This document shows, in pieces, positions 31,038 to 41,268 of a DNA stretch of 64,000 nt. Each line of letters opens with the position of its first letter. Position 1 is the stretch's first letter. Below the pieces are notes generated by a model. That model searched no databases. It saw only the letters and a list, made by a program, of their open reading frames with translations, and was not told the DNA's origin. The position numbers and the translations under genes are program-made. Source of the stretch: CAZEHO01 sp964511945 (GTDB taxonomy: Bacteria > Actinomycetota > Acidimicrobiia > Spongiisociales > UBA11373); the NCBI GenBank assembly GCA_964511945.1, contig CAZEHO010000005.1, forward strand, positions 48,315 to 112,314. The letters are read 5' to 3'.

Positions 31038-31600
31038 GGCTCCTCCGGCCGCATCGGGCGCTCGAGTTCCTCGACCACCGATGCCGGCGGCGTGTGATCG
31101 GCAAGCGGCGGCAATTCGTCGAGGGAGCGCAGCCCGAGCTTCTCCAGAAACAGCGGGGTGGTTCCGTACAGCTGGGCCTGACCGGGGCCGGGGGCGATGC
31201 CGACGACGTCAACGAGTCCCCGTCGCTCCAGCGTTCGCAGGGCATGGTCCGAATCGACACCGCGGATCTCAGACACTTGAGCTCGCGAGACCGGCTGGCG
31301 ATACGCCACCACCGCAACGGTCTCCAAGGCTGCTTTGGAGAGCCGGGTGGCGGTGGCCGAGGCGGCGAAACGTTCCAGGTAGGGCCGCAGGGCCGGCCGG
31401 GTGTAGAGCCGCCAGCCCCCGGCGATCTCGAGTAGCACGAGCCCGCTGTCGCGCTCGTCGAGCGCGGCGGCGAGGTCTTGGAGTGCCCCGGAGGTCACGT
31501 CGGCCGGCTCCTCGAGCACCTCGGCGAGCTCGTTGAGCGGTACCGGTTCCTCGGCGACGAAGAGGATCGCTTCGAGGGCTGCGATGAGGTCGTCGGTCAT
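31016..31600 (-). CDS. scpB: Segregation and condensation protein B
   Basis: The 194-aa protein has two winged-helix domains (AALEAILFVAEEPVPLNELA and ALETVAVVAYRQPVSRAQVSE), with the ScpB signature IRGVDSDHALRTLERRGLV. It bridges the SMC-ScpA complex that compacts and separates chromosomes. ATG 31600 overlaps the scpA stop as ATGA. Its end overlaps the pseudouridine synthase by 22 nt. The C-terminal tail after residue 170 is Pro/Glu-rich and probably disordered. Confidence 0.94.
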   Translation of the reverse strand: MTDDLIAALEAILFVAEEPVPLNELAEVLEEPADVTSGALQDLAAALDERDSGLVLLEIAGGWRLYTRPALRPYLERFAASATATRLSKAALETVAVVAYRQPVSRAQVSEIRGVDSDHALRTLERRGLVDVVGIAPGPGQAQLYGTTPLFLEKLGLRSLDELPPLADHTPPASVVEELERPMRPEEPSSDSRS

Positions 31601-32370
31601 CTCGACCACTCCGAGATCAGGTCGTCCTCGGCTGCATCCCGGCGGTGGCGGAGCCGGATGACGTCTTCGAGGTGCTCCTGGGTTGCCTCCACCAGACCCC
31701 AGCGGGCCAGTTCGAGCAGCGCCAGGAAGTAGGCGACGACTTCGACCGGCCGCGACAGGTGGGAGGTCACCGAGTCGAAGTCGGTTTCCACGGCCTCGGC
31801 GACCCGGCCCCTGATGTCGTCGATGGCCAGTCCGACCGATGGGAGATCGAGATCGAGATGATCAAGGTCGGGCTCGCGGCGGCGTCCGATCACCCGTCCG
31901 GCGAGCGAGGCGAGCTCGTCGGGCCCGATGGTGAGGCGGACCTCCGGCGGCTTCGGAACGATGCCGCGATCGAGACCGGCAAGCCTGGGGACCATCCGTG
32001 CCGTCGCCTGGAGCCGGTGCGCGATGACGGCGGCCACATCCTTGTAGGTCAGGCATGCCAGCAGCCGGCTCAGCAGCCGGTCACGTTCCGCCGCCATGAG
32101 CAACTCTTCGTCGAGTTCGATCTCTTCATCGGAAGGGAGCAGGTGGCGAGCCTTCATCTGGATCAAGGTCGCGGCGATGACGAGGAACTCACTGGTCACC
32201 TCGAGGTCCAGCTCGGCGGCGAGTTCCAGATAGGCGACGAACTCGTCGATCACCTCGGTGAGCGGGAGCTCGGTGATCTCAACGCGATGGCTCGTGACCA
32301 GCTGGAGGAGCAGCGCCAGCGGCCCGGAGAAGACCGGGGTGGAGACTTCGTACGTCACGGCGGCGGCCAT
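31597..32370 (-). CDS. scpA: Segregation and condensation protein A
   Basis: The 257-aa kleisin has the N-terminal SMC-neck-binding part (VFSGPLALLLQLVTSHRVEI, FLVIAATLIQMKARHLLP), a variable middle, and a C-terminal winged helix (VVAYFLALLELARWGLVEAT, then QEHLEDVIRLR). Start is either ATG 32370 or GTG 32358; a TACCAT hexamer overlaps the ATG, so the GTG could be the true start of a leaderless mRNA. scpA, scpB and the pseudouridine synthase overlap one another as one operon. Confidence 0.94.
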   Translation of the reverse strand: MAAAVTYEVSTPVFSGPLALLLQLVTSHRVEITELPLTEVIDEFVAYLELAAELDLEVTSEFLVIAATLIQMKARHLLPSDEEIELDEELLMAAERDRLLSRLLACLTYKDVAAVIAHRLQATARMVPRLAGLDRGIVPKPPEVRLTIGPDELASLAGRVIGRRREPDLDHLDLDLPSVGLAIDDIRGRVAEAVETDFDSVTSHLSRPVEVVAYFLALLELARWGLVEATQEHLEDVIRLRHRRDAAEDDLISEWSR

Positions 32371-32401
32371 GGTATTGGCTGGGGCAGACCCCCGGCGGGA
32401 T

Positions 32402-32899
32402 TCAGTGGTCCGCCTCGATCAGAAGGTCCCACTCTTCGGCCGGAATCGACTCCGGGCGGGCTCCATGGTGGGCCCTGGTGAACTCAACGATCAGCCGTTC
32501 GGAACCTGCAGCGGCCAGCTCCTGCGCGCCGAGCGGTCCGTGGTCGAGATAGGCCGCGATCCGGCCGCGGGCCGGGAGGTGGAGGATCTCGGTGAGTGAG
32601 GCGGCGACCCGCCCCAGCACGCCGAGACGGGCGTGGCGTTTGGCGACATCGTGCAGCAGAGCGGCCCGCTGCAGGTCGGTTCGTTCCGGACGGCTGCTCC
32701 CGATGCGGTCCGCCGCGGCGAGCCCGTGACGCTGATCGGGTAGCGGTTGCGCCCAGAACAGGGGCGTCTCTGAATGGTGCAGCAGGTCAGACACCCGGCG
32801 CTGCTCGTCCGGAGTCAGCGGTCGCGCCCGGAGCACGTCGAAGAACCGGGCCGCGAGGTGGCGCAGATGTGAAATCAGATGATCAGGCGCATGACCCAT
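32402..32899 (-). CDS. HD-domain protein
   Basis: The 165-aa protein shows HD-type metal phosphohydrolase features: HGLAAADRI, then LLHDVAKRHARLG with the paired His-Asp, and ARGRIAAYLDHGPLGAQELA and TRAHHGARPE further on. Substrate is unknown; relatives act on nucleotides or signal molecules. The ATG at 32899 overlaps the end of the site-2 protease gene by 25 nt. Its frame is open further upstream, but that part overlaps the protease gene and does not look like protein. Confidence 0.7.
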   Translation of the reverse strand: MGHAPDHLISHLRHLAARFFDVLRARPLTPDEQRRVSDLLHHSETPLFWAQPLPDQRHGLAAADRIGSSRPERTDLQRAALLHDVAKRHARLGVLGRVAASLTEILHLPARGRIAAYLDHGPLGAQELAAAGSERLIVEFTRAHHGARPESIPAEEWDLLIEADH

Positions 32900-33549
32900 C
32901 CGATGGCATCTCCCATGAAGAAGAGGGCTTCGTCGAAGACGAAGAGCAGGACGAAGAGTATGAGGAACCCGTACTGGGAGATCTGAGCGAACCGAACCCG
33001 GCCCTTCTCCGACAACAAGAGCGGGACGAGCTTGGAGCCGTCTAGGGGCGGAATCGGGAGGAGGTTGAAGATCGCCAGTGCAACGTTCACCAGAACGAAG
33101 GCAAACACGAGGCGGCCCCAGAACGCGCCGGTACTGATCCCGACGTCGAGGGCGGGCATCCACACCACGTAGTCGGTCGACTCCCTGACGTTGACCAACG
33201 GTCCGATGGTGCCGGCGATCGTTGCCAGAAGGAGGTTGGTGGCCGGGCCGGTGAGGGCGACCAGGGCCATCTGACCGGTTGGATTGGAGAACCGGGAAGG
33301 GTTGACGGGGACCGGTTTGGCCCACCCGAACACGTTGGCGCCAGCCAGGGCAAGCATCGCCGGCATCAGGATCGAACCGAATGGATCGATGTGGGGAATT
33401 GGGTTGAGCGTGAGGCGTCCAGCCCGGCGGGCGGTGTCGTCACCGAAGCGAGCTGCGGCGTAGCCGTGAGCGACCTCGTGCAGGATGACGCTCGGCAGCA
33501 GCAGCAGCACGAAGAAGACGACATCGACGATGGCATTGTCGTGGATCAT
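32875..33549 (-). CDS. Site-2 protease family membrane metallopeptidase (M50)
   Basis: The 224-aa protein has four to six membrane helices. The zinc site HEVAHG (about residues 24-29) and the second motif NLLPIPPLDGS, with the zinc-binding Asp, are intact. The conserved SILMPAMLALAG, FGWAKPVPVNP and LTGPATNLLLA segments assign it to the RseP/SpoIVFB-like M50B group without a PDZ domain. Such enzymes cleave membrane proteins or peptides; target unknown. It lies downstream of a DksA-like gene and partly overlaps the HD gene. Confidence 0.88.
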   Translation of the reverse strand: MIHDNAIVDVVFFVLLLLPSVILHEVAHGYAAARFGDDTARRAGRLTLNPIPHIDPFGSILMPAMLALAGANVFGWAKPVPVNPSRFSNPTGQMALVALTGPATNLLLATIAGTIGPLVNVRESTDYVVWMPALDVGISTGAFWGRLVFAFVLVNVALAIFNLLPIPPLDGSKLVPLLLSEKGRVRFAQISQYGFLILFVLLFVFDEALFFMGDAIGWVMRLII

Positions 33550-33579
33550 GCTGGCTGCATGCCGGAGGTTCGCGCCGGG

Positions 33580-33933
33580 TCAGTGCGAATTGGTCTTGGA
33601 CTTGCAGTCGACGCAGTAGATCGACTCCGGCCGGAACTCGATGCGGGCTTCGCCGATGGCGTTGCCACATCGGGCGCAGGTGCCGTAGGTGCCTTCCTCA
33701 ATCTGGAGGAGTGCCGCGTCGACGTTGTCGAGCATCCGCTTCAGGGTGTCCACCACACCGAGGACCTCGGTGCGTTCAGCGGTGATTGCCGCCGCGTCGG
33801 CGAACCCCTCCCCAAAATCGACATCACCGCGCAGTTCGCCGGATTCGTCGGCGCCGAGTTCCGCCAGCTGATGCAGCAGGTTGGCGCGTTCCTCCTGGAG
33901 CCTGGCTTGCTGCTCGTCTGTGAACGTACTCAT
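33580..33933 (-). CDS. DksA/TraR-family C4 zinc-finger protein
   Basis: The 117-aa protein has a coiled-coil N-terminus (about 5-70) and a C-terminal zinc finger of DksA/TraR type: CARCGNAIGEARIEFRPESI, then YCVDCK, giving four Cys. An acidic segment ADESGELRGDVDFGEGFADA is at the tip-like region. Relatives bind the RNA polymerase secondary channel; the actinobacterial forms are less well characterised. The ATG at 33933 is 8 nt from the xerD stop. An upstream frame extension overlaps xerD and is not coding. Confidence 0.85.
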   Translation of the reverse strand: MSTFTDEQQARLQEERANLLHQLAELGADESGELRGDVDFGEGFADAAAITAERTEVLGVVDTLKRMLDNVDAALLQIEEGTYGTCARCGNAIGEARIEFRPESIYCVDCKSKTNSH

Positions 33934-33940
33934 CACGGAA

Positions 33941-34819
33941 TCAACTCCGGGGGTGGGCCACGGTGTACACCTCGAGAAGGTGTTGTGGTGACACTCTGGT
34001 GTACACCTGAGTGGTGCTGATGCTAGCGTGCCCGAGCATTTCCTGAACGGTTCGGAGGTCCGCTCCCCCTTCCACCATATGCGTTGCAGCCGAGTGGCGC
34101 AGGACGTGCGGGGAGACCGAATGGGGTTCCAGTCCGGCGGTACGTGCGTGTTTGCGCACGATGTCGAAGACACCCTGTCGGGTGAGACGCCCACCACGGA
34201 CGTTGATCCAGACTGCCCCGGTGTCGCGTCCCGCCCGACGATTCGCCAGCCGATCCGGCAAGTACGCGCCGATGGCGTCCCTCGCGTGGCGCCCGACCGG
34301 GATGAGCCGCTGCTTGCCTCCCTTGCCGGTGACCAGCACCGCCCCCTCCTCCAGATCCAGGTCGAGCTGGTCCATTCCTACGACCTCAGCGACGCGGGCT
34401 CCGGTGGCATACATGAACTCGAGCAGGGCCCGGTCCCGGCGGCCGAGCCATGTCGACGGATCGGGTGCGGTCAGGAGCCGCTCGATCTGCTCGATCGTGA
34501 GAGCCTTGGGGAGAGCGCGGCCCCGGCGGGGAGCATCGAGGAGCACCGTCGGGTCGTCATCGCGCATTCCCTCCTGCACCTGGAAGCGATGGAAGCTGCG
34601 GACCGCGGCCACCTTGCGGGCGATGCTGGCGGGCGCCAGTCCCCGCGTGTGGAGGTGCCGAACGAAGGCTGCTGCCGTCTCGGTGTTGGCCTCCGCCTCG
34701 CCGAGGAACCGGAGATATTGGGTGAGATCCCGCCGGTAGGCGGCCACGGTCGCCGCCGAGAGCCCTCGCTCATAGGTGAGCGAGCCGAGGTAGTCGGCGA
34801 GCAGGTCGTCGATGGTCAC
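33941..34819 (-). CDS. xerD: Tyrosine recombinase XerD
   Basis: The 292-aa recombinase resolves chromosome dimers at dif together with XerC. Visible are the core-binding domain (LADYLGSLTYERGLSAATVA), and the catalytic residues in GARVAEVVGMDQ (Arg), HVLRHSAATHM (HxxR), LGHAS and TQVYTRVS (Tyr nucleophile). Both length and genomic place (next to nudix, scpAB) match XerD of M. tuberculosis. It starts at GTG 34819, overlapping the nudix stop as GTGA. It is distinct from the island integrase. Confidence 0.93.
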   Translation of the reverse strand: MTIDDLLADYLGSLTYERGLSAATVAAYRRDLTQYLRFLGEAEANTETAAAFVRHLHTRGLAPASIARKVAAVRSFHRFQVQEGMRDDDPTVLLDAPRRGRALPKALTIEQIERLLTAPDPSTWLGRRDRALLEFMYATGARVAEVVGMDQLDLDLEEGAVLVTGKGGKQRLIPVGRHARDAIGAYLPDRLANRRAGRDTGAVWINVRGGRLTRQGVFDIVRKHARTAGLEPHSVSPHVLRHSAATHMVEGGADLRTVQEMLGHASISTTQVYTRVSPQHLLEVYTVAHPRS

Positions 34820-35360
34820 TGCTCCAGGGAGCGCAGCAGCGCGTAGCAGCCGATCAGGGTCTTGGCGTCCACGATGACCCCACGGTTGATGGCGGTGGTC
34901 ATCTGGTCGAGGTCGAGAGCGATGACCTCGGCGTGAACCTCCTCGGCTCCCTGCGGGCTCATGGCAACCGGGGTCAGGTCCTCCGCCAGGTAGATGTGGC
35001 ATAGTTCGTCGCTGAAACCGGGCGACAGATAGGCCCGGTGCAGCAAGCGCAAGCGTCCGGGCCGCATCCCGATCTCTTCGACGGCTTCGCGTTCGGCGGT
35101 GAGTTCGGGGGGCTCCCCGGGGACGTCGAGCTTCCCTGCCGGGAGTTCGAGCATGGCGACGCCGGCGGCTGCCCGGAATTGGCGGATCATCCGAATCGAA
35201 CTGCCGTCCCACGGCACGACGACCACGCAGCCCGGGTGGCGGATGAGTTCTCGGATCATCCAACCGCCGTCGGGGGTGCGGTAGTAGCCCCGTTCCAGTG
35301 TGAGGAATTGGGATCGAGTGACCCGGCGGGCCCCCACGTAGGGGAAGCCGGGATCGGACA

Positions 35361-35361
<1 letters not shown>
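34816..35361 (-). CDS. Nudix hydrolase, ADP-ribose pyrophosphatase type
   Basis: The 181-aa protein has a Nudix box spread over GKLDVPGEPPELTAEREAVE followed by EIGMR (REUXEEXGU matches). It also has YYRTPDGGWMIRELIRHPGC and LPAGKLD, and LSPGFSDELCHIYLA. This group cleaves ADP-ribose to AMP and ribose-5-phosphate and is adjacent to pyrG in mycobacteria (Rv1700). The ATG shares one base with the pyrG stop. Substrate is inferred from family and position. Confidence 0.9.
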
Positions 35362-37022
<1,661 letters not shown>

Positions 37023-37050
37023 AATGGTGCAATTCCCCTCGGCCGGGGGC

Positions 37051-37056
37051 ATCGTA
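37051..37056 (-). promoter_or_regulatory. -10 candidate for pyrG
   Basis: Minus-strand TACGAT lies 28 nt before GTG 37022 and leaves a short leader with GAGGGG. Confidence 0.4.
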
Positions 37057-37077
37057 CCACCGGGGTTCTGCTCGGCC

Positions 37078-38697
37078 TTACTCCGGGGATGACCAGACGT
37101 TCGCGGCCAGCTCCAGGAGTTCGGCCGCATGCTGGCGGCCTCGCTCGCTCTCTGGGAGTCCCCCGAGCATTCTCGTGAGCTCCTCGAGCCTGTCGGTACC
37201 GCCCAGGGCCCGCACCGTTGCCCGATCACGATCGCGATCAACCACGAGGTGGGTGTCGGCGAACGCAGCTACCTGCGGGAGGTGCGTGACCACGAGGACT
37301 TGGCGGTCCGACGCAAGCCCGGCGAGCTTCTCCCCCATTGCCAGTGCGGTGGCGCCGCCGACCCCGGCATCGATTTCATCGAAGGCCACGATCGGGACAT
37401 CCGCCGCACCTGCGGCGAGGCGAATGGAGAGAACGAGCCTGCTGAGCTCGCCGCCCGATGCAATCCTTCCGACAGGCCCCGGCTCGAGCGCCCGGTCGGA
37501 TGCAAAGCGCAGCGAGCACCGATCGGCACCGTGAGCAGCGGGTTCGGCGGCCTCGACCAGGATGTCGAGGAATGGGTCATCGAAGCCGAGGTCGCGGAGG
37601 TGTTCCAACCCCCGCTCCGACAGTTCTTTGGCTGAGCGGCGCCGGGCTTCCGAGAGGTGCTCGCCGGATGCTCGGACCTGAGCTTCCGCCCGGGCAATGT
37701 CGCCATCGAGGCTGTCGCCTCGCTCCAGCAGCCCGGCAATCTCATCGGCTCGAGCTCCGGCGGCCTGCCCGAACTCAATGACTGCCCGGACCGTGTCGCC
37801 GTATTTGCGGCGCAGATCAGAGATGAGTCCGAGCCGCCGGTTGGCATCTTCGAGGGCTTCGGGATCCTGGTCTACCTCGACCGTCGCCCGGTGGAACGAC
37901 GCGGCAGCCTCGGAAGCCTCCTCGGCGAGTGCCTCCAGCGCGGTCGTCAGTGCGCCGAGCCCGCCGTCGAACCCGGACGCCCGGCGTGCCGCGGCGACTG
38001 CGGTCCCGAGCGCGTCGATCGCTCCGCCATCGTCGGCGAGTGCTCGATGAGCCTCGGCGAGTGCCAGGGAGATCTCCTCGGCATGCCGGAGCCGTTCGAT
38101 CCGGCCCTGGAGACCCATCTCTTCGTCGGCAACGAGCCCGGCGGCGCTGATTTCCAGGGCCTGGTGGCGGCTGAGGTCGAGCGCTCGCTCGAGCGCATGG
38201 CGATCGCCGCCGAGGGCCTCGCGGTCGTCACGCAACTGCTGCAGCTGCTCCCAGTGTGCCCGGTAGGAGCGGAGCGCATCCTGCCCGTCTGCATCGAGGC
38301 GGCCATCGACGATGACCCGGATCGTCCTCTCACGCCCGATCGTCACGTGTTCGTTCTGGCCGACGATCTCCACCTTGGGCCCAAGACGCTCGTCGAGGAT
38401 TCTGGCCGGGACCATCGATCCGTCGAGGTAGGCCCGCGACCGCCCTTCTCCGACACGGCGTGCCACGGCCATCTCCTCGCCCTCGGCGAACACGAAGCGG
38501 CCTTCGATCCGGGACTCCGAGCCGGTGGGTCCGACACGGTCTGCTCGCGCCGGATCCCCACGGAGGAGGCGCAACGCGCCGAGCAGGAGGGTCTTTCCCG
38601 CCCCGGTTTCACCGGTGACGGCGACCAGGCCTCCGCCGGGCTCCACGTGGGCGGCGGCGATCAGACCCAGGTTCTCGACGATGAGTTCGTCAAGCAT
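37078..38697 (-). CDS. recN: DNA repair protein RecN
   Basis: The 539-aa SMC-like ATPase acts in double-strand break repair. The N-terminal Walker A is GETGAGKTLLLGAL, a long coiled-coil middle runs from about 150 to 360, and the C-terminal half has RIASGGELSRLVLSIRLA (signature), VAFDEIDAGVGG (Walker B) and VVTHLPQVAAFA. ATG 38697 overlaps the nadK end by 8 nt. The order tlyA-nadK-recN is conserved in actinobacteria. Confidence 0.95.
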   Translation of the reverse strand: MLDELIVENLGLIAAAHVEPGGGLVAVTGETGAGKTLLLGALRLLRGDPARADRVGPTGSESRIEGRFVFAEGEEMAVARRVGEGRSRAYLDGSMVPARILDERLGPKVEIVGQNEHVTIGRERTIRVIVDGRLDADGQDALRSYRAHWEQLQQLRDDREALGGDRHALERALDLSRHQALEISAAGLVADEEMGLQGRIERLRHAEEISLALAEAHRALADDGGAIDALGTAVAAARRASGFDGGLGALTTALEALAEEASEAAASFHRATVEVDQDPEALEDANRRLGLISDLRRKYGDTVRAVIEFGQAAGARADEIAGLLERGDSLDGDIARAEAQVRASGEHLSEARRRSAKELSERGLEHLRDLGFDDPFLDILVEAAEPAAHGADRCSLRFASDRALEPGPVGRIASGGELSRLVLSIRLAAGAADVPIVAFDEIDAGVGGATALAMGEKLAGLASDRQVLVVTHLPQVAAFADTHLVVDRDRDRATVRALGGTDRLEELTRMLGGLPESERGRQHAAELLELAANVWSSPE

Positions 38698-39523
38698 CGT
38701 GGAGATGGAACTTGTCGCGAACCGCGGCAGCGAAGTTGCGCGGGGTGAACGTGATGAAGCGCGCCGCGGTCGCGCCCCGGACGACGGTGACACCCTCGCC
38801 CGGTTCGAGATCGGCGACGGCGCGGCCGTCGACGTTGACTCGGGCAGGGCGGTCGTCGACCACGTCGAAGCGGAGTTGCTTGGTGGGCCTGAACACCATG
38901 GGCCTGCCGAAGAGATTGTGCGGTGCGACCGGTGTCACGACGAGCGCCTCCAGTTCCGGATCGACCAGCGGTCCTCCCGCTGAGAACGTGTAGGCGGTGG
39001 ACCCGGTAGGTGAGGCGACGATCACCGCATCGGCCCGGTAGGAGAGCAGGCTCTCCTCTCCGACCGAGAACGCCAGCTTCACCACATGCTGGCTGAGACG
39101 TTTCTCGACCACCACATCGTTGAGTGCCGAGACCGTGCGGCCGTCGGGCAGGATCGCATCGAGCGTCATCCGGCGCGACTCGGTGTACTCCCCTGTGGAG
39201 AGTGCGGCGATGCCGTCCTCGAGGCGGCCCGGTTCCAATTGGGTGAGGAATCCGATGTGCCCTGCGTTCACGCCGAAGATCGGAAGATCGGCCTGCATCC
39301 CGAGCCGGACGGCTTCGAGCACCGTGCCGTCACCGCCGACGGCGACGATCGCGTCCGATCCACCCGCCCCGTTACCGGGCCTGCTGATACACCCCGGGAT
39401 CTTCGCCGCGTCTTCAGGAGCCGCGGCCACCTCGATGCCGTGGCGCGCCGCGGCCGCTACCAGACGGCGGGCGACATCGCCGGCGAGCTTGCGCTCCGGG
39501 TGCACTACCAGGGCCAGTCTCAT
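38690..39523 (-). CDS. nadK: NAD kinase
   Basis: The 277-aa enzyme phosphorylates NAD to NADP. The key loop is AVGGDGTVLEAVRLG (about residues 61-75), followed by NAGHIGFLT, LNDVVVEK and the SPTGSTAYTFSAGGPLVDP region that binds NAD. ATG 39523 overlaps the tlyA stop as ATGA. It uses ATP or polyphosphate, as the actinobacterial enzymes do (inferred). Confidence 0.95.
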   Translation of the reverse strand: MRLALVVHPERKLAGDVARRLVAAAARHGIEVAAAPEDAAKIPGCISRPGNGAGGSDAIVAVGGDGTVLEAVRLGMQADLPIFGVNAGHIGFLTQLEPGRLEDGIAALSTGEYTESRRMTLDAILPDGRTVSALNDVVVEKRLSQHVVKLAFSVGEESLLSYRADAVIVASPTGSTAYTFSAGGPLVDPELEALVVTPVAPHNLFGRPMVFRPTKQLRFDVVDDRPARVNVDGRAVADLEPGEGVTVVRGATAARFITFTPRNFAAAVRDKFHLHDA

Positions 39524-40302
39524 GGGGTCACAGCCTCATCGATCGCGGATCGGTCGGGTCCATTGTGGACGCCGTGGCGTCCGTGGACGAATAGCTCCCG
39601 GTTGCCGGACGCCCCATGGATCGGCGATGGGGCGGCACCGAGGAATCCGATGCCCTCTGCGGACAGGGCGAGCGCGACTCGATGGGCGGCATCCTTCCGC
39701 TCGCCTGGGTCGAGCACCAGCCCACCCTTGGTGACGGCATCCCGTCCGGCTTCGAATTGCGGCTTCACCAGGACGACGTACTCGGTCCCCGGGGCGCCGG
39801 CGGCGGCCAGGTTTGCGGCGAGCAGAGTCACGGAGATAAAGGACACATCGACCACCACCAGGTCGAACGGAGGGTCCAGTGTGGTGACGTCGATGGTTCG
39901 GAAGTTGCTACGGTCGACAACGGTGACACGGGAATCGTGGGCGAGCCTGGTGATCATCTGTCCGTAGCCCACGTCGACGGCGGTGACTGCCGCGGCACCG
40001 TGGTGGAGCAGCACGTCCGTGAAGCCTCCTGTCGACGCCCCGACATCCAGGCAGCGTTTCCCCGAAGGATCGACACCGAAGACATCGAGGACACCATGGA
40101 GTTTCTTGCCACCGCGCCCGGCCCACTCCAGTTCGTCCCCGAGTAGGTCGATCCGGTCGCCGGGTCCAACCAGTGTCGACGGCTTGGTCGCGGGCATGCC
40201 GCTGACCCGGACGCGGTCGTCTGTGATGGCGCGTTGCGCAGCGGTACGGCTCGCGGCCAAACCGCGTCGGACCAGTTCACGATCGAGGCGGACGCGGGTC
40301 AG
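39520..40302 (-). CDS. tlyA: TlyA 2'-O-methyltransferase (rRNA), possible CTG start
   Basis: The 260-aa protein has an S4 domain (RLDRELVRRGLAASRTAAQR), then a SAM-dependent methyltransferase fold (CLDVGASTGGFTDVLLHHGA, VDVGYGQ, DVSFISVTLL, LVKPQFEAGRD). TlyA methylates ribose in 16S and 23S rRNA and affects capreomycin sensitivity in mycobacteria. The family initiator aligns with a CTG at 40302, overlapping the TGA of the small gene before it, with GGAG 7 nt upstream. A long upstream frame from 41166 also exists, but it is antisense to the rhomboid gene. Confidence 0.9.
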   Translation of the reverse strand: MTRVRLDRELVRRGLAASRTAAQRAITDDRVRVSGMPATKPSTLVGPGDRIDLLGDELEWAGRGGKKLHGVLDVFGVDPSGKRCLDVGASTGGFTDVLLHHGAAAVTAVDVGYGQMITRLAHDSRVTVVDRSNFRTIDVTTLDPPFDLVVVDVSFISVTLLAANLAAAGAPGTEYVVLVKPQFEAGRDAVTKGGLVLDPGERKDAAHRVALALSAEGIGFLGAAPSPIHGASGNRELFVHGRHGVHNGPDRSAIDEAVTP

Positions 40303-40451
40303 GTCGCTGCTCCAGACGGGGGTGCGGCGCCCGGCGCTTGCTCGAGCTCGGCTGAGAGCTCGGCGGCGAGGCGGTCGGCCAGATCGGGGGCGTCTGCCGG
40401 CTCGGCCGATTCCAGGGCGGTGATCAATTCGTTGGTATGCGTAATATCCAT
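40299..40451 (-). CDS. Small acidic protein, Rv1693-like position, 50 aa
   Basis: The peptide begins MDITHTNELITALESAEPAD and is rich in Ala, Glu and Leu (LADRLAAELSAELEQAP). I do not recognise a domain. It sits between the HAD phosphatase and tlyA, where mycobacteria have Rv1693, a small protein of unknown function. GATAAT lies 8 nt before the ATG. The gene is short and could be missed by gene finders; its stop overlaps the proposed tlyA start. Confidence 0.6.
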   Translation of the reverse strand: MDITHTNELITALESAEPADAPDLADRLAAELSAELEQAPGAAPPSGAAT

Positions 40452-40491
40452 CACCCGGCATTATCCCGCGTGACGACGACAGGAGGAGTCT

Positions 40492-41268
40492 TTGCTTCCG
40501 CTCCGCGATGTCAACCCGACGCGGATCCGCCCCGTCATCACGTGGGGGATCATCCTCCTCAACCTCGCTGTGTTCTTTCTCCTGCAGCCGGGAGACGATG
40601 AGGGTGGGTCGGCTGGATTGCCCGGGATCCGGTTTGCTTCCGGCGCCGACGAGTTTGCGTATGAGAACGCGGCAATCGCCTGTGAGCTGACCACGGGAGC
40701 TCCCCTCGATGCCGCCGAGATCGTCGAGGAACGCTGCTCCTCGAAGGATCTGGCTCCCGTTGTCTTCCCCAGCAAGAACGTGTGGCTGTCGGTGGGGGTA
40801 TCGATGTTCCTCCACGGTGGCATCGCCCACATCCTCTTCAACATGTGGAGCCTGCGGATCTTCGGCAACAACGTCGAGGAAGCCTTCGGCCACGTCGGCT
40901 ACGTGCTGTTCTACCTGGCCGCCGGTGGTGCTGCGACGCTTGGGTTCGTCGCGGTGAACCCCGACCTCACGGTGCCGCTGGTCGGTGCGAGCGGCGCGAT
41001 CGCGGGTGTGATGGGGGCCTACGTCGTGCTGTTCCCTCGCCACCTGGTCCTGACGATCATCTTCTTCTTCATCACCGCGATCCCGGCGATCTTCTTCCTC
41101 GGGTTCTGGTTCATCAGCCAGTTTGCACTGGCGAGCCAGGAGTCCGGAATCGCATGGGAGGCGCACGTCGCCGGGTTCGTGTTTGGTGTGCTGGTCACCC
41201 TGCCGTTCCGCCGCAGGCTGCTGGCAAACACCCTCAGCGGCGAGGATCCGGTCCGGGCGCGCTCCTAG
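40492..41268 (+). CDS. Rhomboid-family intramembrane serine protease
   Basis: The 258-aa protein has six to seven membrane helices. The active-site Ser is in LVGASGAIAGVMGAYVVLFP (GASG), the His is in EAHVAGFVFG, and HILFNMWSLRIFGNN is the typical second-helix signature. A periplasm-side loop near residues 35-80 is Glu-rich. It starts at TTG 40492 behind AGGAGG. It is divergent from the tlyA operon and convergent with the HAD gene, whose stop overlaps its own by 4 nt. Confidence 0.88.
   Translation: MLPLRDVNPTRIRPVITWGIILLNLAVFFLLQPGDDEGGSAGLPGIRFASGADEFAYENAAIACELTTGAPLDAAEIVEERCSSKDLAPVVFPSKNVWLSVGVSMFLHGGIAHILFNMWSLRIFGNNVEEAFGHVGYVLFYLAAGGAATLGFVAVNPDLTVPLVGASGAIAGVMGAYVVLFPRHLVLTIIFFFITAIPAIFFLGFWFISQFALASQESGIAWEAHVAGFVFGVLVTLPFRRRLLANTLSGEDPVRARS

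Noticed and set aside
33960..34007. Paired GTGTACACC palindromes
   Set aside because: Both lie in the xerD coding end and encode Val-Tyr-Thr in recombinase motifs, so the repeat is explained by codons.
40303..41166. Long N-terminal extension of TlyA
   Set aside because: The in-frame extension is antisense to the rhomboid gene and unlike any TlyA; the family starts at the S4 domain near 40302.
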